A stretch of 64,000 nt of DNA. Origin: Akebia trifoliata (Eukaryota > Streptophyta > Magnoliopsida > Ranunculales > Lardizabalaceae). How positions within the stretch are numbered: the first letter of the stretch is position 1; each line of letters opens with the position of its first letter. The notes beneath the pieces were generated by a model that worked only from the letters and a program-made list of their open reading frames with translations, ran no database searches and was not told where the DNA came from. A program made the position numbers and the translations under genes. This document shows, in pieces, positions 20,783 through 32,649 of this stretch. The stretch covers positions 27,299,317 to 27,363,316 of the forward strand of contig CM030719.1 of the NCBI GenBank assembly GCA_017979445.1. The letters run 5' to 3'.

Positions 20783-20953
20783 TTAATGCTGGAATGACAT
20801 CAGTAGGGGACACAAGGGACATCTTGACGTGGTGGTCCGCACGCATACCCATATATGCGTTTTCTCCGAGATACAAGTAAACACATATATGGACATACAT
20901 GTCCCACCACGTCCTCTATGTGTGTCCCCCACTGAGGTCATTCCAAGACTCGA
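20783..20953. mobile_element. Mutator-like MITE, type A
   Basis: A palindrome with arms attaatgctggaatgacatc / gagtcttggaatgacctca and core atatatgcgttttctccgag. Borders approximate. Confidence 0.65.
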
Positions 20954-20971
20954 AATATTAAAAAAATGAAG

Positions 20972-21137
20972 AGTTGTGCTAGAGTAATATTGAAATGTAC
21001 ATGGTTTCTCACATTGGTTTGCACAGAACCATGGATGCTTCTCATTTGTATCTCAATGAAAGTATCTATGGCTCTATACACATCCACATCAGCAATGTGT
21101 GAAATGATGTCGATTTCAAAGTTACTTTAGCATTTTC
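20972..21137. mobile_element. Mutator-like MITE, type A
   Basis: A palindrome starting gagttgtgctagagtaat and ending attactttagca-like; core catggatgcttctcatttg. It lies about 20 bp from the previous MITE. Confidence 0.65.
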
Positions 21138-21139
21138 CT

Positions 21140-22128
21140 AAAATGGGTTGTCATATTCTGACTCGAATATACTTATTCATCTATACGGGGCTGATGTGGC
21201 AAGGTCACATAGTCAGAGATCTTTTTCTTCGGGATATACAGTGCCCTTGTCTTGTTAGCTGCTTATAGACCGCGTGAGTCTTTTCAGGTTAGAAAATCAT
21301 TAGTGAAAATAGACCAATGATAAACTGACTTGAAAATAAGAAAAGGATTTATGATTTTGTGCACATGTCATGTAAGTGAGTGAATTTCAAGTGGCTTTTC
21401 TCGAGTCATTTTATTTATTTAACATGACTCTTTTGAAAATGGTAAAATAACCTAATAATCTACAATGTACTAATAAATGGGTTTCATCATGAGCTTGATC
21501 ATTGACAATGACCTTTATTAGGCTTTAGAATGTTGATTGGATTAATCATAATCCAATGGGCTTTTAACCTCGAGAATGGGATTATAATAATCGAGTTCAA
21601 GGATTAATGATAATGTTAATTAGGTTAGAAGTAAGCTCTTTTGCTTAAGGCCTAAAACTCGTAAGCCCATTAACTATGAAAATAATGCTTATGCAAATTA
21701 ACGTATGAAGGTTTCAACCTCAACCTGTAAATCTGTATAGTGTAAATTCCCAAATAATTATCAAAGTTTTCGGTATTTCCAAAATATTGTTAATTTTGAC
21801 ACAACTACCAAGTAATGTTGACAAATTGAATATTATTATTCAATTTGTCAACATTATGTGACGATTTTATCAATATTAGCAATATTTCAGAAATACAGAA
21901 AACTTTTGTAATTATTTGAGAATTTACCCATCTGTAAACTTAAAGAAATGAGTTAAAAGAAATAAAAAATCGGCCGGTGGGTTCATATTGGATGGTGGTT
22001 TGAAGTTATTTTAAAAACTTTTTATAATATAGGCCAGGTCGCCCCCCAGCCCAATTCATGCTCAGGGCTGGGCTTGGTCTTGTGAAGTAGTTAGGCAGCC
22101 CAATACCTTCAATTAGAATATATTATAT
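21140..22128. other. Intergenic
   Basis: Fragments resembling type B MITEs around 21140-21270, and a short inverted pair (tattattcaatttgtcaaca) around 21815-21855. No gene recognised. Confidence 0.5.
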
Positions 22129-22310
22129 GAGTTGTGCTGGGGTGACACAAGATTTACTGCGATTCTCACAATTCTGATGTGAAGATGCGTACATAACCGT
22201 AGATGGTTTTTACTCGTATAGTGAAAAAACACATCTACATTTATGTGCGCATTCCATGCCAAAATTGTGAGAATGGCAGTAAATACCCTGTGTCACCTCA
22301 GCATTAGTGT
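22129..22310. mobile_element. Mutator-like MITE, type A'
   Basis: A 182-bp palindrome, left end gagttgtgctggggtgacac, flanked by a perfect 9-bp duplication ATATTATAT (22120-22128 and 22311-22319). An internally deleted relative is at 39418-39538. Confidence 0.85.
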
Positions 22311-22329
22311 ATATTATATTTCATTTAAA

Positions 22330-23352
22330 ATGACTATATTAAAAAAATTGCAGACTTGGCTTGGCCTGACCCGACCAAACCATTTTGTCATGTTGCATTG
22401 TATTAAGGTGTCTCCAAATGTTTCAAATCATATTATTTAGGATTAGACTATGTAGTTAAGGCATTTATTTTATTACATAGGTTTATGTTTGTACCATCGA
22501 TCCAATTTGAATTTTTAAACACTTCTCCAAATAAATGGACTTAACAGCCCGTGTCCGTTCGTTATTGAACCCAAGCCCCACCCGGATTTGCACCTACGAG
22601 AGAAATGGAGGAAAATTGAAAAAAATATATAAATAATTAATTTACTTCTGAAACAATCAAATCTTTGATCTTATAATTTTTTTTCTCAATCCATAGGATG
22701 CAAAAAGAATTTTTCATAATCTCTAACTTCACTAGATCTCTAGCTAGGTCATCTAAATATGATTTAAAAAAATTCCCTTAAATGTTATTATTATTATTAT
22801 TTTTTTTATAAATATTATTGATAACATAAAATTTACACTGGCTTCCAAAGGTTTGTTTCCTAAATATTAAAGAAAATGACCATTATTTGTAATTACATTA
22901 TATTTCTATATATAAAAAAATTATTTTGATTTTAATTTTCTAAAATTCATATTTTATAAAATCCATAGATCCCTGTTGTTAGATGTCTAATATTCTTGAG
23001 TTGGGTTTCAAGAGTTTGAAACAAGAATGGCCGTAAATCCTTGTGTTCCATCCGTGTGTGTGTGTTTATTTTCAATTTACTTCATGTTCTTGTTTCTTTC
23101 GGCGCAACAGTCACAGTAAATATTATTTGAATAGTTCAATTTTAGTTGAACCAAACAATATTCCTTAAAAAAATCTTGTTGGCTAGGCTGGACCATCGAT
23201 TCTATTCTTGTACTTTTCGAACCATGGTTTATATCATAATTTTAAATCCAGTCTATAAGTCAAATAAATATTAAAATTTTAAAATGAAAAAAAAAGAAGC
23301 TTTTTTCACTAACATGTAATGTATAACCAAATAACTTAGTTGAGTCCTACTT
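22330..23352. other. Intergenic, nothing recognised
   Basis: AT-rich, with short microsatellites (gtgtgtgtg near 23054). No coding region supported. Confidence 0.55.
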
Positions 23353-23826
23353 AGGGTTGGTAATCGTTCAGCTAGTTACTGGATCAATACCACTCCAATA
23401 TAGATCCAAATTTTTTTAAACATGTACCCGATCCAATTCAACTAGATTAATGAAAATGTGAATCAAATCAGATCCGTTTCATGTCATTCTTAATCCGAAA
23501 TTGATCCAATTCAATCCAAACATGTCTTATTTTCAAATTATCAATGTTCAAAAAATTTTAAAAATATAAAATCAAATAATTTTTTTTTTTTAAATCCACT
23601 TTTCTACTACAGATATGATATAAAGGGAAACCAAAAAGATTAAAACATATACTATATATGCATTTATATAAAATTAAGAATAATAAAAAATATTAAAAAA
23701 TATTTGGATCATATTTTTTCAGAGTGGATTGGAGTAAATCCGAATCCAATTCAAAATCCAATTTTTTAAGTTTTTCAGATTGAATAGATATCGACATCGG
23801 ATATATTTCGGATCATTGCCACCCTA
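23353..23826. mobile_element. hAT-like nonautonomous element
   Basis: Starts tagggttggtaatcg and ends cattgccacccta, a terminal inverted pair of the tagggtggcaatg type. Interior AT-rich with 'atccaattcaa' words. Target duplication not clear. Confidence 0.5.
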
Positions 23827-23859
23827 TCCAAAAAAAAAAAAAAAAATTGATTTGTGGCA

Positions 23860-25460
23860 TGGTGCATTTTATAGAGCTTAGTCGGTTGAGTTGACAATTG
23901 GTTCAATAATTTGGCCTCGTTGACTTGGAGAGTTGGTTCAATCGAATATCAGGCCAAGTGATCACCTAAAAATCCAATTGGGCCAAGTCAACTCAGCAAA
24001 ATTTGGAATTGGCTCAACGAGTTTTATATAGGTCAAAGGTTGTGGGACCGAAGAGCTAACATGACAACTTAGAAGCTTGGCTTTTATTGGGACTAAAGGA
24101 TGAAACAAAGCCAATCTGTACAGCTCTGATATGAAATTTCATGTCTTTTAGATACTCTTCTGCATTTTAACACTATTATCTTTATGTCTCGTCTCCAATC
24201 CTCAATTATATGTCATTTGGAAGTGGAGAGGAAGGTGAAGACAAGTTTAGTTTGCTCATTTAATACACTTGGCATCGTGCCATTAGTTCATCAACTTAGC
24301 ACATATCTTTAAAAACAGCAAATCTCTGTTCGTTCAAATGAGGCAAACATGGACTAAATCACGTGTGTGATCTTGAATCATTTGTCTACTATTATCATTA
24401 GAAAAATGCTGAACTGACTTCCTTGGACACTGTGCTGATGTGGCAGTGTCTCCATAACCATAAGTCTAAGGAAGTCAGGTTAGAACGACTCTTATTATTA
24501 TTGTTGTTGGAAAGATAATTACAAGTACAGCATCAAGATCTGCTCACAAGATACTTTAGAATATTTCTTATTCATGATAACATGCGAAACTGGAAGAGCA
24601 TCTCCAATGGACAAGTTAAAAAGTGTCACGTAAGTGCTTTTAACATGTGCTACCAAATAAATTTGTTCTTATCTTCAATATACATATTAAATTTTAAGTC
24701 GAATTTATTTATTTTAATAAAAATCAATTGAATTGAAAATTTATGAGGTTTAACATATTCTAATGTGACTGGTTAAAAGGTTAGCCACGGTTAACTTGAT
24801 TCTTAACTTTTGACATGTTTAACACACTTTAATTAGTTCATTGGAGTGCTTGCAACATGTAACATTGGTGGGTTTGACACAAACAGACAGACTAACACAT
24901 CTATTGTGGATGCTCTAAAGGTTTGAAAAGAGTTATCCCAAAATCAAGGTCCAAATCCTGTTGAACTCGTCTTCTACTACGTGAAAACTGGAAAATTCTA
25001 TAGAAAAAATTGACGAGCCAAGGTCCACAAATTTTAAAAAATGAATGTTGACGATCTATGACCGTTGAAATTCTTAATGTTCCCAGATTTGACAGGTTTA
25101 AAGTTGTCGAATTTTTCTTATCCTTCATTAATTTGACAAATTTGACCTGTCGAAAAAAAAAATCTGACAATGAAAAATTCGACGCTAATTTGACCTTTTG
25201 GTCCGTCAAATTTGGACTTTTTTCACATTGTGTTCAACTCCATCAACCAATAATCTATTTGCTTGCTTTGCAAAAAACACTTTTGTGTCCAATTAGATAG
25301 TGAGAAGTGGGACGAAAAAATGTAGGTTACCTAGTGAAACAACTAACTAGGGAGAAAACAAAGTGGGGGAACAAGTTACATGTTTTGCGATTGACTAGGT
25401 TGGCGGATGGCTGAAGGTGCCAATTTAGCTAAGTTAGTTAAGTGTGTGGAGCTTAGTTAG
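23860..25460. repeat. Direct duplication, copy A
   Basis: Long stretches recur in the same order at 26422-30873. Examples are atggtgcattttatagagc, gaagagctaacatgacaact, aatctgtacagctctgatatg, ctaaatcacgtgt and a tract around 25320-25450 (aacaagttacat...ctgaaggtgccaa). Unit function unknown; no intact frame is shared. Confidence 0.7.
24975..25232. mobile_element. CACTA-like miniature element
   Basis: A 258-bp element with termini (C)ACTACGTGAAAA-like and CACAATGTGAAAA-like (inverted), flanked by a 3-bp duplication TTC. Interior carries 'aaattcgac' words. A relative is at 36897-37184. The CACTA superfamily makes 3-bp duplications. Confidence 0.6.
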
Positions 25461-26300
25461 TAATTTTTCAAATGATTTGTAAATTATACCCGAAATTTTC
25501 GAATGATACACAAAACGATTAAAACTTCCATCCAATTCAATTCCAATTAAAAATTCTTAACTTTTGAACCTTTTCGAAACATTCATGGTTTATTCTTTTT
25601 CCGAAGTAAACAAATCAAAAATATTTTCTACAAAGAGGGTTAAAAGCACACACTAACCCATATTTCTAGAATAAAAAATAGTTATCTCAATACCGCATGA
25701 TAATATTATTCTCTCTTTACACTTAAAAGTTTCATCATTAGATAATCACTAATTCTATATTATTAACACACTAATTATTATTTCTTATCAAATTTCACAA
25801 TTATCAATCAACAATTAATTTTTTCACTCCTTTTACATATCTTCTGTCTCCTCTCAGATTTTTCGAACATGACTCTTGGTAACTCAATTAATTCAGATAG
25901 TATATGTTTTGCATTATGAAGATTTGTGTTAATAATATGATTAATCATAAGAAGAAAAAAATGTTCTTAGTTTTAAATTATTTTCTATTTATGCTATTTT
26001 AAAATAAATATTAAAATGAAATATATGTAAAGTTATCCAAGTAATATTGATTTGTAATAAGCCTTAAGTGTTTGATATACATGAAAAAAAAATATCATTT
26101 GTTCTTTATTTATCAAGGATGAGTTCAAAGATGAGAGGTACTAATGGTGATTTTGAAAAATAAGATATAAAAATAATAAATCTTAAAAAGAAAACTTTCT
26201 AAATATTTGGATATGAGTGATATGAAAATTTTAATATGTGTATACACGAATTTTTGGAAGTTTTTTAGAGTATTGAAGTCGAATTAACCCGAACCATAAA
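25461..26300. other. Intergenic between duplicate copies
   Basis: Very AT-rich with no recognisable gene or element. Confidence 0.55.
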
Positions 26301-26304
26301 GAGT

Positions 26305-26400
26305 TACTATTGCCACACCAATTTTTACTAACACGACACCAATTTTGTGCCATTTTTTGGTGATTTACATAGGAATTGGTGTGGCAATGGCAGCCTTCTC
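26305..26400. mobile_element. Short MITE related to 14009-14327
   Basis: agagttactattgccacacc and ggtgtggcaatggcagcctt form imperfect inverted ends of about 20 bp. Confidence 0.45.
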
Positions 26401-27461
26401 TCTCAATATAACCAAATTACTTGGTGCATTTTAGAGCTGATACAGTCGAGTTGAGATGTTGGTTCAATAATTTGCCTGGTTGACTTGGAGAGTTCTAATT
26501 TCAGGCAGAGTCACCTAAAAATTCAATTTTTTTAAGTCGATTCAGCTAAAGTTGGAATCCATGATTTATGGGACAGAAGAGCTAACATGTCAACTTAGAA
26601 GCTTGGCTGTATTCTGACTGAAAAATGAAATAGAGACAATCTGTACAGCTCTGATATGAGATTTCTTGTCTTTAAGATACTCTGCTACATTGGAACACTA
26701 TTATTTTTGTGTCTTATCTTCAACCTCAATTATATAAATCCCCAAGGAGCACACTGACAAAAATCTGTTATTTTTAAAAATAATTGCTATTAAATCACAA
26801 TTAATCATGACTTAATTGGTGATTTTTTTTTAAATCACAAATTATTCTTATTTTTAGCATTATTAAGTGTTATTTTATCATTTAATATATGAAATACATT
26901 TTTTTTTACACTTAAAAAAAAAAATTTGTCTTTATTTTTAGTTTAACCAAAAAATTTCTAACTTTTTTGATATTTTATCCATTTTTTCCGAAGCTTTCTC
27001 TTGCTGAACTATTCTGGAACTCTGACTTTGTCACCATGCTTAGCAGTAGAGAGGATGTACATTCGGGTAGAATCCAACCGAACCGAATTTTTGGGATTCG
27101 GGTTTTATTCCAAAGGTAGGACCCAAACCCGAATCGAACCAAAAATTTTGGGTTCACTTTCGATTCTGGGTTTGGTTTGGGTAAATTGATATTTTTATAA
27201 ATTTTGATTTTTTTTTTTTAATAAAACATCATATACATGATTTACAATAACTTATATAATTTACTTTATGTATTATTACTGTCAAATAGTTATTTTGGTA
27301 TTGCCAATTGTATAATATATAAAATACAAAGATAGAAACAATTTTTTTTATTCTATTGCCTATTGTATGTATAAAGTATAAAATATAAAGATAAAACAAT
27401 TTGTTTTCAATTTGGTAACAATTTATTACAATAAAATAATTACTTTATTTTTAATTGTAGT

Positions 27462-27585
27462 AATATTGAAATATACATTGTTTCACATGTAACTGGCGTG
27501 GAGGTGCCCATAGAACCATTGATGTTTTTCACTTTTATCTCAATGAAAAGCATATATGGTTCCGTACCCACTTCCACGTCAACAT
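27462..27585. mobile_element. Type A MITE, truncated
   Basis: Left arm and core (ccattgatgtttttcacttt...gaaaagcatatatggttcc) are present. The right arm ends abruptly at a TA run after ccacttccacgtcaac. Confidence 0.55.
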
Positions 27586-27630
<45 letters not shown>

Positions 27631-27632
27631 TA

Positions 27633-27670
<38 letters not shown>
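27586..27670. repeat. (TA)n microsatellite
   Basis: About 85 bp of imperfect TA repeat joining a truncated MITE to the first of three palindromic elements. Confidence 0.9.
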
Positions 27671-27674
<4 letters not shown>

Positions 27675-27806
27675 AATGTTTAACACCCTATTATTTGCTT
27701 TACGTGTTTTGTCCTACATGGGTTAGAAGTTTTGGATTGGACTGATTTTTGGTGAGGATGATTTCTATGGTGAAAAATGATAAATAGTAAGGTGACGAAC
27801 ATGCCC
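27671..27806. mobile_element. Palindromic (TA)n-bound element, copy 2 (deleted)
   Basis: Only 136 bp. It keeps both outer ends (gttttgtcctacatgggtta; aaggtgacgaacatgccc) and has lost the middle. Confidence 0.65.
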
Positions 27807-27822
27807 ATATATATATATATAT

Positions 27823-28187
27823 GGAAATGTTCAACACCCTACACTTTACCCTATGCTCTACTAAAAGTGTTTTGTCCTACATGGGTTAGAAGTTTTGGAA
27901 TGGGCTGATTTTTGGTGAGGATAATCTCTACGATTAGAAGATCCTCCTCACCAAAAATCAGCCCATTTCAAAATTTCTAACCCCATGTTTTCAAGTTGAA
28001 AAATCGTGGACCTTCTATTTTTTATAAACCATTTTTTATGGGATTAGAAGTTTTAGAATAGGCTGATTTATTTTTTGTGAGGATGATCTCGTCACCATAG
28101 AGATCATCCTCACCAAAATCAACCTATTCCAAAACTTCTAACCCATGTAGGACAAAACACGTTTGGTAAAGCGTAGGGTGGTAAACG

Positions 28188-28191
<4 letters not shown>
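27823..28191. mobile_element. Palindromic (TA)n-bound element, copy 3
   Basis: A 369-bp full-length copy with TA repeats on both sides; inverted ends and two inner inverted pairs as in copy 1. Confidence 0.75.
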
Positions 28192-28227
<36 letters not shown>

Positions 28228-28229
<2 letters not shown>

Positions 28230-28603
28230 AAATGTTCAGCACCCTTTTACCACACACTTTAACAAACGTTTTTTGTCTTACATGGGTTAGAAGTTTTGGA
28301 ATGGGCTAATTTTTGGTGAGGATGATCTCTATGATTAGAAGATCATCCTCCCCAAAAATCAGCCCATTCCGAAATGTTTATCCCCATGTTTACAAGTTGA
28401 AAAATTGTGGACCGTCCATTTTTTGTAAATCATTTTTGATGGGGTTAGAAGTTTTGGAATGAGCTGATTTTTGGTGAGGATGATCTCCTCACCATAGAGA
28501 TCATCCTCACCAAAAATCAGCCCATTCCGAAACTTCTAACCCATGTAGGACAAAACGCGTTTGTTAAAATGTGTGGTAAAACTTAGGGTGCCGAACGGGA
28601 GCC
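28228..28603. mobile_element. Palindromic (TA)n-bound element, copy 4
   Basis: A 376-bp full-length copy, separated from copy 3 only by a (TA)n run of about 36 bp. The right end (aaacttagggtgccgaacgg) resembles copy 1. Confidence 0.75.
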
Positions 28604-28657
28604 TATATATATTTATCGAAAGAAAAATGGTTATTGGGTTATTGCCTACTGTATAAA

Positions 28658-28880
28658 GAGTGGTGATAATATGACTCCCCCATGTGACATACTCAATTGA
28701 CTCCCTTGATGTGGGGTGGGTCAGAACTATAAACTTTGTGCATTGGGATACATAACCGCACATCCCCATAGATTTGTGCAATTGTGTATCCTGATGAAAG
28801 TAAACCTATGGTTCTGACACACCCCATGTCAGGGGAGTGGATGGAGCATGTCACGTGGGCGAATCAGATTATCAGGACTC
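28658..28880. mobile_element. Mutator-like MITE, type B
   Basis: Termini gagtggtgataatatgac and gagtcctgataatctgat. Flanks ctgtataaa / ttgtacaaa match 7 of 9. Core has 'gggatacataaccgcac'. Confidence 0.7.
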
Positions 28881-29524
28881 ATTGTACAAATTATAAAACA
28901 TAAAGATAGAAACAAACTTTTTGATTGGTAATTATTTATTACTATAAAATAAATTATTATTTTTTTCCTATTGTATGTAATAAAAATATGAAGGTAGGAC
29001 ATTTTTTTTTTCTATTTGTCACTATTTATTACATAAAATAGTTACTTTGTTATCTATTGTACAAATCCCATTTACAAAAAAATTTCTTTTGATTGATAAA
29101 TATTCACTACTATAAAATAGATATTTTGTTGTCAATTGTATAACAATAAAGATAAAAGGTGTAGTGGGGGGGAAATATTTCAGATATATTTTTTGAATTT
29201 TTCAGATTTTAATTGGTTTCGATTCTCGGGTTTAAGTTTGGTTCGGATTCAATCAAGTCGAAATAGTTCTATTCGACCCGAACCAATATTTCAGTTTGAT
29301 TCCACTTCAATTTTCGAGTGATGGGTAATTTGTACATGGCTGGTACGATGTAATATTGCCAAAACCTTACAACCTTCAAGTGAGCCAAACATTGGCTAAA
29401 TCACGTGTACTATAAGCATTGATTCATTTGTCTATACTATTAATATTATTGTTGGAAAGATAATAACAAGCAAACCATAAAGATGACAAGGTACTCTAGA
29501 ATCTTTTCGACTCATAGTAACTAT

Positions 29525-30310
29525 GTATCAATGTTAATTAGTATTAGAGAAATTAGTATCCATATCTCTATATTTAGAGATAGAGACCTCCAAACCTAAC
29601 TATAACCAGTCTTGTAATGTCTGACACACCTCTCAATCACTACTCATATATCTAGAATTGGAGATGAAGCAAAAAAAAATTAGAGATGGTCTCTATTTCA
29701 CTATTCATCTTATATAAATACCAATTGTGTCCCCATCATTTTACATAAATGTCATTCTTAATTTTCTTTTTCAATAAAAAAATGTGTTAAATATAATTTT
29801 TGTCCCTTATGTAGTTTTAATTATTATTATTTAATATGCTTAATTTTTTTATTAAATATTTATAAAAATATTTTAAAACTTAGATTTAATCAATTATTCA
29901 ACTAAATTCCACAAAAATTTATAATAAAAAATAAGTGATGCTGAATATCCTTTTTTTTTTTTTTTGAATTTGTAATAAAAAAATATTTTTCTTTTTTTAT
30001 TTAAATATTACACTTAGGGTGTAACAAGAAAAGTTGGGTTCCTAATAGCAATTTTTCTTTTCTTTTTTTAATATTTAATTTGGACTTTAACAAGTAAAGT
30101 TGGGTTGCCAATGGTAAACTTAATATATATAACTTGGAGTGTAATAAGTAAAGTTGGGTTGCCTTTACCATTTTTTATTATGTGAATAGTGAATTATAGA
30201 CATGAATAGTGATTTAAAGGTTGGGATCCGATGGAGTTCGTTTAGGGTTAGAGGAGAGAATAACCTCTATAATAAGAGAATATGCCAAAATAGAGACAAA
30301 AAATAAAGAT
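29525..30310. other. Unassigned insertion-like DNA within duplication copy B
   Basis: It has no counterpart in copy A. It contains repeats of 'ggtgtaacaagaaaagttggg' type (about 30018, 30080, 30137) and tracts of T. No open frame of interest. Confidence 0.4.
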
Positions 30311-30469
30311 ACCTGTTAGAGTTACTCTTAAGGTTCCAAAGTTGTTGGATGCTTTCGTGTCGAAGGACCAATTATAACGAGAAATGGGAAGAAAAAAGAC
30401 ATGTTACCGAGTGAAACATCTAACTTTGGTGAAAAAACAAAGGAGATAACAAGTTACATCTTTTGGGGG

Positions 30470-30815
30470 CAGAGGTAGTAATGAGCCAGTGGGAGCAATT
30501 GCCACCACTCAATGCCCTCCTTTTTATTTATGCCTTCATTTTAGATACCTCTGTATTCTTAACTAATGGCATTGCCCTGTTTGCCCTCACTCGAGTCCTC
30601 CAATTTTTGCCCCTTCCCTCAATTTTTTGAAGATGATATTACCCCTTGACTTGGGTTTTCTCTCATAAATTAATTGAAAATGACCTAAATCCTCTTTTCT
30701 TTAACTAACTAAATTCCATTGAAGCTCTTTTCTCCCTAAAATCATTCGACTTCAAGCTCTTCAACCTTATCATTGACTATACTTTGCCACCACTGCAAGA
30801 AAATCCTTGCTCCGC
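30470..30815. mobile_element. hAT-like element within duplication copy B
   Basis: Starts gggggcagaggtagtaatga and ends tccttgctccgcacc. Interior (ttgaagatgatattaccccttgac) matches the element at 34926-35260. The continuous sequence at about 25385 in copy A provides an empty site. Confidence 0.65.
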
Positions 30816-30873
30816 ACCAAATCATGCTGGTTGAAGGTGTCAACTAAGTTATCTCAAGGTGTGTGGAATGTTG

Positions 30874-32329
30874 ATCTACAAAACCTGTTGAACCCACTTT
30901 CACGTTGACTAGTAACCCTTACCTTGCCAAGCAAAATAGAAAATCAGTGGATACTGATAAATGAATAAATTACTAATAGTTATCTTCAATTTATGATGAT
31001 TAATTAATGATAATTTGATTAATTCATTTTTATAGATATCGAAGGCTCTAAGTAGATAGTAGGTGAATGAGTGTTTTGAACCAGAGTAATAATGATACTA
31101 ACATTCACTGATATGAATGATACCCAAGAAATCAGTTTCTCTATTTTATAATCAAAATGAATATGGTTGAAAATTAAAGTTATTCATGTTTCTAGGGAAT
31201 AGTAGGTCTTTTAGGAATCTTTTTATAATGCAGAGTAAATTATCATTTAACGAGTTGAATTTGACGAATTTACGATTTTAGTAATTGTTCATTTTAATTA
31301 ATGTGAACGTGCAAAATCACAAGTTTAAAGTGATGAACCTGCTGATTTGTATAGTGACGATCTCGTTAAAGTAGTAAAATCTATAAGATAGTCTCTTGAT
31401 ACCTACGAGATGGTCATTTTCAATCTGTAAAATTGTCACTTTAAAACCTTCGATATTGTTATCATTAACGTTTTGGTAATTTAAAATTTTAAATGAGCAG
31501 TCAACCAAAATCATAAATTCGTCAAAAGTTGGTCACGTTTTCATAAATCACCCTATAATATAAAGTGGACACTACAGGTGGAGCATGCATGCCCACCACA
31601 TACTTATTAACACAAACAACCTTACAATTAAGAAATAATTTATCATCCAATCGATAGTAATTGTGGCAAGTAAAACAGGGAACAATACCTATCTCTCCAA
31701 TTATAGAGACTGATTTGTCAGCCATTTTGCATGTTAGTGGGTCCCATACATCTATCTCGCATGAACAACCACTTGAGTTGTAGTTGTAGGAGTACTTTTT
31801 TTTTTTTACTGAAAATTTAAATGAGTCACAAGGGGTGGGCTTGGGTGTGGGGTGGGTACTCTCTTGGAAAAGATGGCAAAGATTCTCGTGAGTCCTTTAT
31901 GGAAGGACAATCATTCAGGTTGATGTTGAGCCATCAAAGCCAGTTTTGTTTTAAAGGTTGTCACAAGTATGCTCAATATCTTTCTATAAAATAAAGATAA
32001 TAAGATATGGCTGATTCCTTGATGGTATGTATATATCGATCCTTTGATAGAAATAATAGATCTATTGGAAATAATTAATATATATTGAAGTTCCAATTTT
32101 TGTTATTGTACTTCAATTATGTACATTTGATTGTAGTTCGAATTGCACATTTGAACAATTCAGATTTAAGAGGTGTGTGTGGATGTTATATATATAAAAG
32201 GGAATGCTAATGTTTAACAATTCATGGAAAAATTAGCATTCTCCACAATTTTAAATTTTTAAAGAATAATTTTTCTTTTTAAGTAGATGATATTTTATTT
32301 ATTATAATATAAATCATTCAATAAAATAT
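30874..32329. other. Intergenic, nothing recognised
   Basis: Open frames at 31317-31725 and 31911-32096 show no protein features. Confidence 0.5.
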
Positions 32330-32637
32330 TTTTTTTTAATGGGGGTGTCTGGACTTACGTCCAACTAGGGAAATTGGATGAGCCAGGACTAGAACCAAGG
32401 CATATGGGACCCCCGCCTGGGCATGTGCAATGCACGCACATCACACACACCTAGGGAAATTGGATGAACCAAGACTAGAACCAAGGCATATGGGACCCCC
32501 ACCTGGGCATGTGCAATGCACGCACATCACACACACCAAGTAAGGGAGGGAACGCCCTCATGAATGGCCCCGAGGAAATATTCCTCATATTGGGTATCAA
32601 ACACACAACCTAGGGATTCTCACCGCTTATTGGATTT
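32330..32637 (-). mobile_element. tRNA-derived SINE with an internal tandem duplication
   Basis: A minus-strand element with its poly-A end at about 32330-32338 (T run). The degenerate B-box end lies near 32592-32610 (tgggtatcaaacacacaac). Flanking direct repeat AATAAAATAT on both sides. An 86-bp block is duplicated in tandem (32365-32450 and 32451-32536). Same family as 50642-50930. Confidence 0.75.
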
Positions 32638-32649
32638 AATAAAATATAT

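Larger units (their letters stand above)
27046..29341. mobile_element. Candidate hAT-like element carrying several insertions
   Basis: The left end (agaggatgtacattcgggt, followed by aaccgaaccgaatttttggg) and right part (tattcgacccgaaccaat...taatttgtacatggctgg) look like the two ends of one 'gtaca-cgg' element. The interior repeats aaatagttattttggta-like words and is interrupted by the MITE and (TA)n elements listed below. Confidence 0.4.
26422..30873. repeat. Direct duplication, copy B, expanded by insertions
   Basis: Collinear blocks match copy A (23860-25460): 26422-26740, about 29380-29510, 30350-30468 and 30816-30873. Between the blocks lie hAT-like, MITE and (TA)n-bound elements, which account for the growth from 1.6 to 4.5 kb. 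The break at about 30470-30815 corresponds to continuous sequence in copy A. Confidence 0.65.

Noticed and set aside
27498..27683. Open frame encoding a Tyr/Ile repeat
   Set aside because: Simply a translated TA microsatellite.
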